DNA from: Lachnobacterium bovis
Lineage (GTDB): Bacteria; Bacillota; Clostridia; Lachnospirales; Lachnospiraceae
DNA: 64,000 nucleotides
Direction: 5' to 3'
Assembly: GCF_900111325.1 (NCBI RefSeq)
Contig: NZ_FOGW01000009.1
Span: forward strand, 1-64,000
The position numbers were made by a program, and so were the translations under genes. The notes below the pieces were generated by a model. That model was not told where the DNA came from and searched no databases. It saw only the letters and a program-made list of their open reading frames with translations. Of this stretch, positions 7,302 to 17,216 are shown in pieces. The first letter of the stretch is position 1, and each line of letters opens with the position of its first letter.

Positions 7302-9443
7302 TTATAATTTCATAGACAATTGTATTCTTTTTTTCTTAACATCTACACTTAACACTTTAACATCTACAATGTCGCCTACACTTACTGCTTCAAGTGGATG
7401 CTTTATAAATTTATTACTTATTTCTGAAATATGAACTAATCCATCTTGGTGAACACCTATATCTATAAATGCGCCAAAATCGATAACATTTCTTACTGTA
7501 CCTTTTAGAATCATTCCTGGTTTTAAATCTTCTAATTCTAATATATCACTTCGTAATATAGGCTTTGGCATATCTTCTCTTGGATCTCGTGCTGGTTTTT
7601 CTAATTCTTTTACAATATCTTGTAATGTCATTACACCAATTCCAAGTTCTTTTGATAATTCTTCATAATTTTTTATTTTAGTATGAAGTGAACCTAGTTG
7701 TCTTGCCTTTATATCTTCTGTTGTATATCCTAATTTTGTTAATAAATTAGATGCAGCTTCATATGATTCTGGATGAACGGCTGTTGAATCTAATGGATTA
7801 TCTCCATCTAATATTCTCATAAATCCTGCACATTGTTCAAATGCTTTTGGTCCTAATTTTGCAACTTTTAATAATTGCTTTCTATTTGTAAATTTACCGT
7901 TTTCTTCTCTATAAGTTACAATGTTTTTCGCTACAGCTTTTGAAATACCAGATACGTATTCTAATAATGAAACTGATGCAGTATTTAAGTCTATACCAAC
8001 TTTATTTACACAATCTTCTACTACATTTCCTAATGCTTCACTTAGATTTTTCTGGTTCATATCATGCTGATATTGACCTACACCAATGGATTTTGGATCT
8101 ATTTTTACTAATTCTGCAAGAGGATCCTGCAACCTCCTAGCCATAGATGTCGCACTTCTTTGACCTACATCAAAATTTGGAAATTCTTCTGTTGCCAATT
8201 TACTAGCAGAATAAACTGATGCTCCTGCCTCGTTTACTATTATATATTGAACGTCCTTTGGTATTTCTTTGATAATCTCTACAATTACTTGTTCAGATTC
8301 CCTTGATGCTGTACCATTTCCTAATGATATTAGAGAAACGTTATATTTTTCAATTAATTTTTTGATTATTGCTTTAGTTTCTTCCACTTTATTCTGTGGT
8401 GCTGTAGGGAAAACAACTGTTGTATCTAATACTTTTCCAATTGGATCTACAATTGCAATTTTACATCCTGTTCTAAATGCTGGATCCCATCCTAATACAA
8501 CTTTACCTGCAATTGGTGGTTGCATTAACAACTGCTCTAAGTTTTTTCCAAATACTTTTGTTGCACTTTCTTCAGCTTTTTCTGTACAATCATTTCTAAG
8601 CTCTCTTTCTACTGAAGGAGCAATTAATCTACTATATGCGTCTTCTATTGTTTCTGTTAAAATTGATTGTATTTCGCTATTTGAAGTATGAATAACTTGT
8701 TTCTTTAGGTAATTTAAAATTTCATCTTCTGGTGCTTCTATTTTTATATTAAGTATCTTTTCTTTTTCTCCACGATTAAGAGCTAGAACTCTGTGTCCAG
8801 GTAATTTTTTTAAAGGTTCTACGTGATCATAATATTTTTCATATACAGATTCTACGTTTTCTTCTTTGGCTTTTGATATTATTAATCCTTTTTCAAAAGT
8901 ATCTTTTCTAATTTTTTCTCTATATTTAGCCTCTTCTGAGATACTCTCTGCAATTATATCTTTTGCTCCACTTAATGCTTCTTCTAAAGAATTTACTTCT
9001 TTTTCTGAATTGATATATTTTTGGGCTTCCAATTCGATATTTGTAGAATTATTTTGAAGCAAAATAATATTAGCTAATGGCTCTAAACCTTTTTCTTTAG
9101 CAATTGTTGCTCTTGTTCTTCTCTTTGGTCTATATGGACGATATAGGTCATCAACAGCAATCTGAGTTTTAGCTTCTTTAATTTGTTTTTCAAGTTCTGG
9201 TGTTAATTTTTCTTGTTCGCTTATACTCTTTAATACTGTCGCCTTTTTTTCTTCTAAATTACGAAGATAAATTAATCGCTCATACAAATTTCTTAAGACT
9301 TCATCATTTAGTGCACCTGTTACTTCTTTTCGATATCTTGCAATAAAAGGAATTGTATTTCCTTCATCTATAAGTTTTACAGTTGCAACTACCTGCTCGT
9401 TTCTAATTTGTAACTCTTGGGCTATTTCATTAATTATATCCAT
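7302..9443 (-). CDS. tex: Tex-family S1 RNA-binding protein
   Basis: Tex is a conserved cytosolic nucleic-acid-binding protein of about 720 residues linked to transcription; its exact role in Clostridia is unclear. The 713-residue protein has the family's architecture: an N-terminal helical region, a YqgF/RNase H-like domain (LGWDPAFRTGCKIAIVDP, about 318-335), helix-hairpin-helix segments (about 490-560) and a C-terminal S1 domain (GTVRNVIDFGAFIDIGVHQDGLVHISEIS, about 643-671). An AGGAG site precedes the start. coaBC lies 18 bp upstream, so the two may be co-transcribed. Confidence 0.94.
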   Translation of the reverse strand: MDIINEIAQELQIRNEQVVATVKLIDEGNTIPFIARYRKEVTGALNDEVLRNLYERLIYLRNLEEKKATVLKSISEQEKLTPELEKQIKEAKTQIAVDDLYRPYRPKRRTRATIAKEKGLEPLANIILLQNNSTNIELEAQKYINSEKEVNSLEEALSGAKDIIAESISEEAKYREKIRKDTFEKGLIISKAKEENVESVYEKYYDHVEPLKKLPGHRVLALNRGEKEKILNIKIEAPEDEILNYLKKQVIHTSNSEIQSILTETIEDAYSRLIAPSVERELRNDCTEKAEESATKVFGKNLEQLLMQPPIAGKVVLGWDPAFRTGCKIAIVDPIGKVLDTTVVFPTAPQNKVEETKAIIKKLIEKYNVSLISLGNGTASRESEQVIVEIIKEIPKDVQYIIVNEAGASVYSASKLATEEFPNFDVGQRSATSMARRLQDPLAELVKIDPKSIGVGQYQHDMNQKNLSEALGNVVEDCVNKVGIDLNTASVSLLEYVSGISKAVAKNIVTYREENGKFTNRKQLLKVAKLGPKAFEQCAGFMRILDGDNPLDSTAVHPESYEAASNLLTKLGYTTEDIKARQLGSLHTKIKNYEELSKELGIGVMTLQDIVKELEKPARDPREDMPKPILRSDILELEDLKPGMILKGTVRNVIDFGAFIDIGVHQDGLVHISEISNKFIKHPLEAVSVGDIVDVKVLSVDVKKKRIQLSMKL

Positions 9444-9461
9444 TATAATCTCCTTAATTAT

Positions 9462-10658
9462 TTATTTGTCTATTTTTGATAGTATTTCATTTAATATTTC
9501 ATTTGCGACCTCTTCTTTAGACATTATTTCTAATTCTTTTGTTGCATCCTTTGTTATAAATGTTACAACATTAGTATCTGTCCCAAAACCTGCGCCTTTT
9601 GTTTTTAAATTATTTGCAACTATTAAATCTGCATTTTTGCGTTCGAGTTTTGCTTTAGAATTTTCTATCATATTTTCTGTTTCCATGGAAAAACCACATA
9701 AAAATTGATTAGCTTTTTTATTTTGACCTAAATATTGTAAAATATCATCTGTTTTTTCTAATTCTATAACATTTGATGAATTTTTTTTCTTTATTTTTTC
9801 ATCTTTAGGATTTTTAGGACGAAAATCTGCCACTGCTGCCGCCTTGATTATTATATCCTGACTTGGTTCTAATTTTTTGACCTCCTCAAACATATCTTTT
9901 GCACTTGTTACATCTATTTTATCCACAAAATTTACATCTGATAACGATGTTTTTCCACTTACTAAGGTGACTTTTGCCCCCCTTTGCATTGCTATTTTAG
10001 CTAATGCATATCCCATCTTTCCTGTTGAATGATTAGTTATATATCTAACTGGATCTATTTTTTCTTGGGTGGAACCTGCTGTAATCAAGATTTTTTTTCC
10101 TTTTAAATCTTTTTTTCTTGCTATTGTTTTTAAAATATATTCTTTTAAAAATTCTGGTTCTGGCATCTTACCTGCACCTGTATCTTTGCACGCTAAATAA
10201 CCACATACCGGTTGTATTATTTCATAGCCATAGTGTTCTAGTTTTTTTAAATTATCTTGAACTATTGGGTTTAAAAACATATTTGTATTCATTGCTGGTG
10301 AAATAATTTTAGGTGCTTTAGTCGCCATAATTGTTGTACTTAACATATCATCAGCTATTCCATTTGCAATTTTTCCTATTATATTTGCTGATGCTGGTGC
10401 AACCATAAAAATATCAGCTTTTTTAGCCAATGATATATGTTCTACTTCATAATTAAAGTTTCTATCAAATGTATCTACTATACATTTATTGCTTGTTAAT
10501 GTTTCAAAAGTTATTGGTGTTATAAAATTAGTCGCATTTTTTGTCATTATTACATGTACATCTGCATGTAATTTAACCAATGAACTTGCTAAATTTGCAA
10601 TTTTATATGCTGCTATACTCCCCGTAACTCCTAAAACTATAGTTTTGCCTTTTAACAT
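9462..10658 (-). CDS. coaBC: Bifunctional phosphopantothenoylcysteine decarboxylase / phosphopantothenate-cysteine ligase
   Basis: CoaBC makes 4'-phosphopantetheine from phosphopantothenate in coenzyme A synthesis. The 398-residue protein has the N-terminal FMN-dependent CoaC domain (LGVTGSIAAYK at the start; PAMNTNMF about 160-168; a substrate-clamp Cys near CGYLACKDTG). The C-terminal CoaB domain begins near residue 185 with KILITAGSTQEKIDPVRYITN and includes the AAVADFRP motif. The length is typical of the fused form. It lies directly upstream of tex. The gap before it contains the protease terminator. Confidence 0.96.
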   Translation of the reverse strand: MLKGKTIVLGVTGSIAAYKIANLASSLVKLHADVHVIMTKNATNFITPITFETLTSNKCIVDTFDRNFNYEVEHISLAKKADIFMVAPASANIIGKIANGIADDMLSTTIMATKAPKIISPAMNTNMFLNPIVQDNLKKLEHYGYEIIQPVCGYLACKDTGAGKMPEPEFLKEYILKTIARKKDLKGKKILITAGSTQEKIDPVRYITNHSTGKMGYALAKIAMQRGAKVTLVSGKTSLSDVNFVDKIDVTSAKDMFEEVKKLEPSQDIIIKAAAVADFRPKNPKDEKIKKKNSSNVIELEKTDDILQYLGQNKKANQFLCGFSMETENMIENSKAKLERKNADLIVANNLKTKGAGFGTDTNVVTFITKDATKELEIMSKEEVANEILNEILSKIDK

Positions 10659-10756
10659 AATTTAAATCTCCTCTTTTGATACTTCTCAACTATTATATCA
10701 TGATTAGATAATTTTTTTAATAAAATTCCTTCGTGACAAATTCAACACGGCTCACT

Positions 10757-10787
10757 TTAAAAAGAGACGACCGAAGCCGTCTCTTAA
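10757..10787 (-). terminator. Terminator of the S8 protease gene
   Basis: On the minus strand AAGAGACGGC - TTCG - GTCGTCTCTT forms a 10-bp stem (one G-U) closed by a UUCG tetraloop and followed by TTTTT. It starts about 30 bp after the protease stop codon and separates that transcript from coaBC. Confidence 0.93.
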
Positions 10788-10817
10788 AACCTAGTTTTTA
10801 TACAAATAGATATTCTA

Positions 10818-13800
10818 TTATCTATTTTTTTTGTTTTCTTTTTTTGTTTTTTCTTTTTTAGTTTGGTTCGATGACTTTTGAATTTTAAATGTCTTAGTCA
10901 CTTTACCTTTATATTTACCTTTTCCGGTTATAACTACTGTGGCAGTTCCTTCTTTTTTATTATTCTTGTAGCTTACTGAATAATCTTTGCCTTTTTTAAG
11001 AAGTTCATCTTTATAAAATACTGCTACTGATGGTTTTATTGATTTACCTGTGTAAAGCTGTGTTGGAATATCACTGACTTCGGCATCCTTTAAATCAACT
11101 TTTACTTTTTTGTTTTCTTTTGCTACAGTAACTTTGTACTTATCTGAAAATGTCTCATTTCCTGCATTATCTACAGATTTTACTACTATTTCATCTCCAT
11201 CTTTCAACATAAAGTTACCTTGATATTCTTGATATTCGCCACCGTTTACTGAATAATAAACTTTAGCTGTATCAACATCTGCTGCTGCTAAAATCACTTT
11301 ACCATTTTCATCAATATTTACTACAGGTTTTTCTGGTGCTTTTGTATCAAGTTTAACTTTTACTACTTTTTGTGCAACCATTCCACCAATATTTGATGCT
11401 GTTATTGTAAAGTAATTATCGCCTTCTTGTAATTTAGCATGATAATCAATTTTGTAATCAGCTTTTCCTTCACACATATCCATCGATCTGTATAGTACTT
11501 TTTGATTTAATGAAACTTCTATGTTGTTATATGTATCTGTAACATTTCCTTTGATTACGTAATTTGAATTATTTGTGTATACTACACCATCCTCATTCTT
11601 TACGTATACATCTTTATCATGTGATATATTCAAATCTGTTCCATTTTGCTGATTTACATTTTTAGTTTGTGCATCAACTATGTTAGTAATATTAATTTGT
11701 GGTGCATATTTACTATAATAAAGTCTATATGCATAATTTGAATATAATTTTTCTACATTTCCATCTGGTTTTACATCAGCTGCGTAGATATATACTCTAT
11801 TTAATCCATCATTAAGTGGTACTGTATGAGTAAATGTTCCGTCTTTATTTACTTTTACAGGTGTTTCACCAATTGTGAATACACTTGGCTCAAAATTTAC
11901 TTTTCCTTCAATAGTATAAGTTCCATCATTATTTAATTTTGATGGATTTAATTTCATCACTGATGAGAAATTCTCTGATGTCATCTTAAATGAAAGATTA
12001 AAGAATTTCTTTGCATCACTTACTGAACCATGATAAACGTAATAATCATACTCAGCTTCATTACCTGCTACATCTTTTACATGGAACACATACAAATCAT
12101 AATCTTTTGATTTATCTTTTAAAAGAATATCTGTAATAAACTGTCCCTTAGCTGTGTCTTTAATCAACTGTTCTTTTGTGATATCTGACACTGCTTCAAT
12201 ACTAAATTCATTTTCATCATTAGCTTTAACTCGAGCATTAATCTTATCTGCCCCGTTATCTGCAACATATATCAAATTAACTGTTGCATTCTTTGATGTC
12301 TTCTTGTCTGTAGTTACAACCTTTGCTGAGCTATCTTGTAAATCAACATCTACCGTTGGAGCTTTTTTATCTTTTGCCTCAACTTTTACTTTATATGTCT
12401 TTTCAAATATTGATTTATTATCCTTTGTTGCTTTTACAACAATAGTGTTATCACCTTTTACTAATGCAACATCACAAGTAAAGTTTGTTCCAGATACTGT
12501 TGCATTTGAAACAGTTCCATCTGCTGTTGTCATTGTAAGTGCTGAACCTGCTGGTAGGCTTCCTGTAAATGTATAAACACCATCTTTTTCAACAGTCATT
12601 TGATCTTCTAAATTATCAAAAGTTACTGTCTTAATTTTACTTGGAATGAATATACTATAATTATCTGAAATATTACCTGCATTATCTAATCCCATTACAT
12701 ATAAGTAATTTTCTTTTCCTTGATTCTTGTTAACCTGTTGTGTAATATCGTATGTATATGTTTTTGTTCCATCAGCGTTTTCTATACTATCTAAATCTTT
12801 TAATAGAACTTTTTGGCCTTCTTTTTGATTCTTACTACCAACTGCAACATACATCTGACCTGCTAAACCTGAACTATCATCTGATCCAGTAATATATGCG
12901 TAGTATTTGTCACCAATTTTTCCAACTGTTGTAGAAATTACAGGTTTAACTGTGTCTACTTTAATTGGAATTTTAAGTTCTTGTGCATCTGTTTCTGCAA
13001 AACCAATATTTGCTTTTATAACAAAATAATATTGACCATCTTTTACTGTTACAGGCTTACCTGTGGCTTGATTATATACGGTTCCATCCCAACCAATCTT
13101 ATTATTGATTAATGTTGCAAAAGATCCTTGTCCTTCATGTTCTAATGCTGATTTTTGAATATAATCAATTGTTCCTAAATCCGATACAAGAGCACCATTA
13201 GCATCTTCGATTCGCATTGACATTTGATTAGCATTTCTAAGCATTGTTAAATATGGATAAGCACCGTCTAATACTCCATCATTATTTGGAGAAATTGAAA
13301 TATAGTCTTTGTTAATTTGTCCTTCATTTTGTGTTGCAAAATAATCTTCTCCAAGATAAGTATTATTACCATCTGTCAATCCTGTTTTTCCATAATATGA
13401 ATCTTCTTCATAAATTGGACTGTCGATTATTTTTTCTGTTCCCCAGTTGCCATAAAAGCCTAAAACTGGCATTCCTAAGCTGATTCCGTCTGTATTTTCA
13501 AAATGTAAAAATGATTCAACATAAGAATTTTCTGTGTAATCTTTTGTCAAATGTAATGTTGCTGTTACAGTTACTTTTCCTTTTTTAGGAACTGTTATCT
13601 GACTTTGATTATATGTTACACTAGCTCCTTGTACCTCTTTAATGACATCTTCATCAGAGTCGCTAACATCATTTATATATACTTTATCTGGAGCAAAATT
13701 ATATGTTTCTTTCTTAGAACCATAGTTTGTAAAAGTAATATCAAAGTTTACATCTTTTGTTCCTTTTGGAATTTGTCTTAATTCAACACAAGCTTCTCCT

Positions 13801-15845
13801 TTATATGTAGCAGTAACATTTACTTCAGTAGCGTCTGCTACATCAAGTAAGCCTGCACCTTGATATCTTACTGAATATGGTGTCTGTGAATTTTTATTAA
13901 TTACAGGTTTTGCAGTGTTCATTATAACTTCTTTCATGAAGTCAACATTTTTGCTTCCTGCAAATGAAAGTTTTCTTTTATTCATTGACTGCTTGATAAG
14001 AGCTTCTGCACCTGCAACATATGGTGATGCCATTGAAGTACCACTCATGTACTGATATCCTGCTTTTCCTGAATTTAAGGAATAAATCATTCCACCAGGA
14101 GCTGAGATTTCTGGCTTAATATCTAATGTTGGTGTTGGACCCCATGAAGAAAAATCAGACATTTCTTCTTTGTTTTGTCCGGCATTTACATTTTCTTTAA
14201 AATCTTTTCCTTGTGTAAACGAATAGCCTGTTGTTCCATTATCTTTCATATTTTTTAACAATTCCTTACCAGCATTGTTTGAAATTGAAACAAATGGAAT
14301 TTTACTGTCAACACTTGGTGCAATATATGCATTTGGATATGCATCTGAATTATATAAAACAACTCCGATAGCTCCTGCATCTGTTGCATTTGCTGCCTTT
14401 TGTGTAAAAGTAATATCACCACGTTTGATTACTGCAATTTTTCCTTTTACATCTACTTTTTCACATTCTTCTTTATTTCCCTTGCCACAATCTACGAGTT
14501 CATATGTGTCTTTTAAGTCACTCCATTTCTTATCTCCATCTACTGTTGTAGCTGGATAAGAGCCAATTTCTTTACCGTTTTGTTTGATTTTTAATACATC
14601 CTGGTAAACACTATTGTTGTTATATGAAGCAACTGACAAAGAATTTTTATACGCAGAAGGTGAACCTATCATTGCATCGTCTACTAAATTTATTGCTTCT
14701 TTATAAGAAGTATTATCACCTCTTAGTGAATCACTTGTTCCTGAGTTTCCAGCTGAAATGGCTGATACTACACCTGCTTGATATGCTTTTTCTACTGCTG
14801 CTTCTATAAAATCTGCGTCAGTATCAAAACCACTATCTGAGCCTAAACTCATGTTAATAACGTCTGCATCTAATTTTACTGAATCTTCTATAGCTTTTAC
14901 TATATCATCAGTATAAGCACTTGAGTTATTTGGATCTGCTGTAAATACTTGCATTCCGATAACCTGTGCCTTTGGTGCTACACCTTGTATAGATTCCATT
15001 CCATCATTTGCTTTTCCATTTGCGGCAGTAATACCTGCAACGTGATAGCCATGAGTTGAACGATCATTTAATACTTCATCGTTTCCATTGCTATAACTGT
15101 ATCCGAATGGAACTTTTTTTGAATAATATTTTCCATATCCTAATAATTTTATTTGGTTTTCCCACCATGATTTAGAGTGTTTTGTTTTGACATTTTTCTC
15201 TAATGCCATATCTTTATGTTCATAGTTTACTCCAGTATCTATTATGGAAACTACAACGCCTTCACCTTGATAGCCTGTTTTTTTGCCATTTTTCCATGCA
15301 TTTAAAACATTTCCTATTTCAAGTGCAGAATCCATCTCTGTTTTTACTGAAGAAGCTTCATAAACATTCTTTACACCCTTTAGAGATTTGATTTGATCAA
15401 TATAGCCTCTAGCAGCTTCTATTGAAAAACTGTTCACAAGATATGATGATCGATTAATAACCGATGCTCCTGTTAACTCCTCAACTTTTTTGATTACATC
15501 ACTTTGATTATTCTTTACTTCTTTTTCAATTTTTTTAGTCTGATTTGTGTAATCATCATCTTTTGTTTTTTCAATTGCAGGTTCTTCATTTAACTCTACA
15601 ATTATTCGAACTACTTCTTTTGGATCTTTTTTCCCTTCTTCTTTACTTAATTTGTTCTTTGAATTTGATAAAACCGAAAGTGCTGTTTTATTCAAATCTT
15701 CAATCGTTTTACTATCAGTCGTTTTCTTTTCTCCCTGCTGTGCATATACAGGTAATTTATTGAATCCAGCTGAAGTAACAACAACTCCTAAAGCAAGCGC
15801 AATTGCACTTACTTGCTTAAAAGTTTCCCTAAAAACTTTTTTCAT
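10818..15845 (-). CDS. Large secreted subtilisin-like (S8) serine protease with Ig-like repeats
   Basis: This 1675-residue protein resembles cell-envelope proteinases of the lactocepin/C5a-peptidase type. A signal peptide ends near VYA-QQ (residue 35), and an I9-type propeptide spans about 75-175. The S8 domain has catalytic Asp203 (SIIDTGVN), His265 (STHGYHVAG), oxyanion Asn366 (SAGNSG) and Ser604 (SGTSMASP). A PA domain is inserted at about 450-545. Several Fn3/Ig-like domains follow, then a C-terminal repeat (LYTGKSIKPSVAVFYKDELL) often seen in Clostridia exoproteins, and a Lys-rich tail. No LPXTG motif or S-layer domain is visible, so attachment to the wall is unexplained. It has its own promoter and terminator. 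Substrates cannot be predicted. Confidence 0.93.
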   Translation of the reverse strand: MKKVFRETFKQVSAIALALGVVVTSAGFNKLPVYAQQGEKKTTDSKTIEDLNKTALSVLSNSKNKLSKEEGKKDPKEVVRIIVELNEEPAIEKTKDDDYTNQTKKIEKEVKNNQSDVIKKVEELTGASVINRSSYLVNSFSIEAARGYIDQIKSLKGVKNVYEASSVKTEMDSALEIGNVLNAWKNGKKTGYQGEGVVVSIIDTGVNYEHKDMALEKNVKTKHSKSWWENQIKLLGYGKYYSKKVPFGYSYSNGNDEVLNDRSTHGYHVAGITAANGKANDGMESIQGVAPKAQVIGMQVFTADPNNSSAYTDDIVKAIEDSVKLDADVINMSLGSDSGFDTDADFIEAAVEKAYQAGVVSAISAGNSGTSDSLRGDNTSYKEAINLVDDAMIGSPSAYKNSLSVASYNNNSVYQDVLKIKQNGKEIGSYPATTVDGDKKWSDLKDTYELVDCGKGNKEECEKVDVKGKIAVIKRGDITFTQKAANATDAGAIGVVLYNSDAYPNAYIAPSVDSKIPFVSISNNAGKELLKNMKDNGTTGYSFTQGKDFKENVNAGQNKEEMSDFSSWGPTPTLDIKPEISAPGGMIYSLNSGKAGYQYMSGTSMASPYVAGAEALIKQSMNKRKLSFAGSKNVDFMKEVIMNTAKPVINKNSQTPYSVRYQGAGLLDVADATEVNVTATYKGEACVELRQIPKGTKDVNFDITFTNYGSKKETYNFAPDKVYINDVSDSDEDVIKEVQGASVTYNQSQITVPKKGKVTVTATLHLTKDYTENSYVESFLHFENTDGISLGMPVLGFYGNWGTEKIIDSPIYEEDSYYGKTGLTDGNNTYLGEDYFATQNEGQINKDYISISPNNDGVLDGAYPYLTMLRNANQMSMRIEDANGALVSDLGTIDYIQKSALEHEGQGSFATLINNKIGWDGTVYNQATGKPVTVKDGQYYFVIKANIGFAETDAQELKIPIKVDTVKPVISTTVGKIGDKYYAYITGSDDSSGLAGQMYVAVGSKNQKEGQKVLLKDLDSIENADGTKTYTYDITQQVNKNQGKENYLYVMGLDNAGNISDNYSIFIPSKIKTVTFDNLEDQMTVEKDGVYTFTGSLPAGSALTMTTADGTVSNATVSGTNFTCDVALVKGDNTIVVKATKDNKSIFEKTYKVKVEAKDKKAPTVDVDLQDSSAKVVTTDKKTSKNATVNLIYVADNGADKINARVKANDENEFSIEAVSDITKEQLIKDTAKGQFITDILLKDKSKDYDLYVFHVKDVAGNEAEYDYYVYHGSVSDAKKFFNLSFKMTSENFSSVMKLNPSKLNNDGTYTIEGKVNFEPSVFTIGETPVKVNKDGTFTHTVPLNDGLNRVYIYAADVKPDGNVEKLYSNYAYRLYYSKYAPQINITNIVDAQTKNVNQQNGTDLNISHDKDVYVKNEDGVVYTNNSNYVIKGNVTDTYNNIEVSLNQKVLYRSMDMCEGKADYKIDYHAKLQEGDNYFTITASNIGGMVAQKVVKVKLDTKAPEKPVVNIDENGKVILAAADVDTAKVYYSVNGGEYQEYQGNFMLKDGDEIVVKSVDNAGNETFSDKYKVTVAKENKKVKVDLKDAEVSDIPTQLYTGKSIKPSVAVFYKDELLKKGKDYSVSYKNNKKEGTATVVITGKGKYKGKVTKTFKIQKSSNQTKKEKTKKENKKNR

Positions 15846-15928
15846 AAATTGTCCTCCTCTTCCTAAAGTGTATTACTTTTCTAGCAACTCGTTTGCATAG
15901 TCGCAAAAAACTAAATACCTTTCCTAAA

Positions 15929-15956
15929 AGTATACAACTTTCTCTTTTGTTGTCAA
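15929..15956 (-). promoter_or_regulatory. Promoter of the S8 protease gene
   Basis: On the minus strand -35 TTGACA (15951-15956) and -10 TATACT (15929-15934) are separated by 16 bp, giving a leader of about 80 nt with an AGGAGG ribosome-binding site before the ATG at 15845. The remainder of the 15846-16149 gap holds only AT-rich sequence and the etfA terminator. Confidence 0.75.
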
Positions 15957-16061
15957 TATTTTTTGAATACTTTTTTCTATTTAATAATTTCATTAATTTT
16001 ATTAACATTCAGAAATATATCTACATTTTATGCTTACATTCTTTTTTAAGATTATTACAGC

Positions 16062-16121
16062 AAAAAAGCTCTATATCATAATGAAATCTAGCATTTTAGA
16101 ATCATTTTTATGATATAGAGC
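16062..16121 (-). terminator. Terminator of the butyryl-CoA operon
   Basis: Perfect 14-bp arms (GCTCTATATCATAA at 16068-16081 and its complement at 16108-16121) enclose a 26-nt loop and are followed on the minus strand by TTTTTT. It lies about 30 bp after the etfA stop and ends the thl-hbd-bcd-etfB-etfA run. Confidence 0.92.
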
Positions 16122-16149
16122 CTTTTATTTTAATTATATTAAATACTTA

Positions 16150-17190
16150 TTATTTTGCTAATTCTTCTTTTAAAGCAGCTGTAAGAGCTGGAACTATCTT
16201 ATGTAAGTCACCAACGATACCGTAGTCAGCAACATCAAAGATTGGAGCATCTTCATCTTTATTGATTGCTATGATAATATCTGAATCTTCCATACCAGCT
16301 GTGTGCTGAATTGCTCCAGAAATACCTATTGCAAAATATACATTTGGTCTAACTGTCTTACCAGTCTGTCCAACCTGATAATCCTGAGCTAACCAACCGT
16401 TTTCAACAACTGCACGAGAACAGCTTACCATTCCTCCTAAAACATCTGCTAATTCTCTTAAATCCTTGAATCCTTCTTCGCTTCCAACTCCACGACCACC
16501 TGATACAAGAATTTTTGCATCCATGATGTTTTCAACATGTCCTACTGCTTTTACAACGTTAAGAATCTCAACCCATCTTCTTGATTCTTTTAACTCTGGA
16601 TTAAACTCAATAACTTCTGCTTTTCTACCAGCCTCTTTCTTAAGAGCCTGCATAACACCTGGACGTACTGTTGCCATTTGTGGACGATTATCAGGACACG
16701 CAATTGTTGCAATTGTGTTTCCACCAAATGCTGGTCTTGTCATTAATAATTGATTGTGTTTCTGTTCTTTTCCTGGCATTGGATTGATTGGGAAATCACC
16801 AATCTCAAGTTTTGTACAGTCAGCTGTAAGTCCTGTTTTTACTCTTGCTGATACTGTTGGTCCAAGATCTCTACCAATTGCTGTCGCACCTACTAACATA
16901 ATTTCTGGTTTGAACTCATTAATTACTGCTGCTAATGCTTCTGCATATGGTTCTGTTCTATATGTTTCAAGAGCTTTGTTATCAACAACAATAACTTTAT
17001 CTGCTCCATGTTCACCTAATTGATCAGCTAAACCTTTTACGTCTGAACCAAGTAATACCGCTGTTACTTCTGTTCCAAGATCTGCTGCTAATTCTTTTCC
17101 CTTTCCTATTAATTCATAAGAAATAGAACTAATTTTATTATCTACTTGTTGCGCATATACGAATACGCCTCTATATTCTTCTAAGCCCAT
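16150..17190 (-). CDS. etfA: Electron transfer flavoprotein subunit alpha
   Basis: EtfA pairs with EtfB and butyryl-CoA dehydrogenase. In anaerobic Clostridia this complex bifurcates electrons from NADH to crotonyl-CoA and ferredoxin. From the chosen ATG at 17190 the protein is 346 residues and begins MGLEEYRGVFVYAQQ, the usual family start; an upstream in-frame GTG at 17202 would add four residues and overlaps the ribosome-binding region. The C-terminal FAD-binding region contains SGGRGVGSEEGF, VGQTGKTVRPNVYFAIGISGAIQH and IIAINKDEDAPIF. It is last in the operon, 26 bp after etfB. Confidence 0.96.
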   Translation of the reverse strand: MGLEEYRGVFVYAQQVDNKISSISYELIGKGKELAADLGTEVTAVLLGSDVKGLADQLGEHGADKVIVVDNKALETYRTEPYAEALAAVINEFKPEIMLVGATAIGRDLGPTVSARVKTGLTADCTKLEIGDFPINPMPGKEQKHNQLLMTRPAFGGNTIATIACPDNRPQMATVRPGVMQALKKEAGRKAEVIEFNPELKESRRWVEILNVVKAVGHVENIMDAKILVSGGRGVGSEEGFKDLRELADVLGGMVSCSRAVVENGWLAQDYQVGQTGKTVRPNVYFAIGISGAIQHTAGMEDSDIIIAINKDEDAPIFDVADYGIVGDLHKIVPALTAALKEELAK

Positions 17191-17216
17191 TTTTTTCACC
17201 ACTTTTCTTTTTTATT

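Noticed and set aside
12154..12576. Plus-strand ORFs opposite the S8 protease
   Set aside because: Hydrophobic and Ser/Thr-rich shadow frames of a high-confidence gene; no ribosome-binding sites or motifs.
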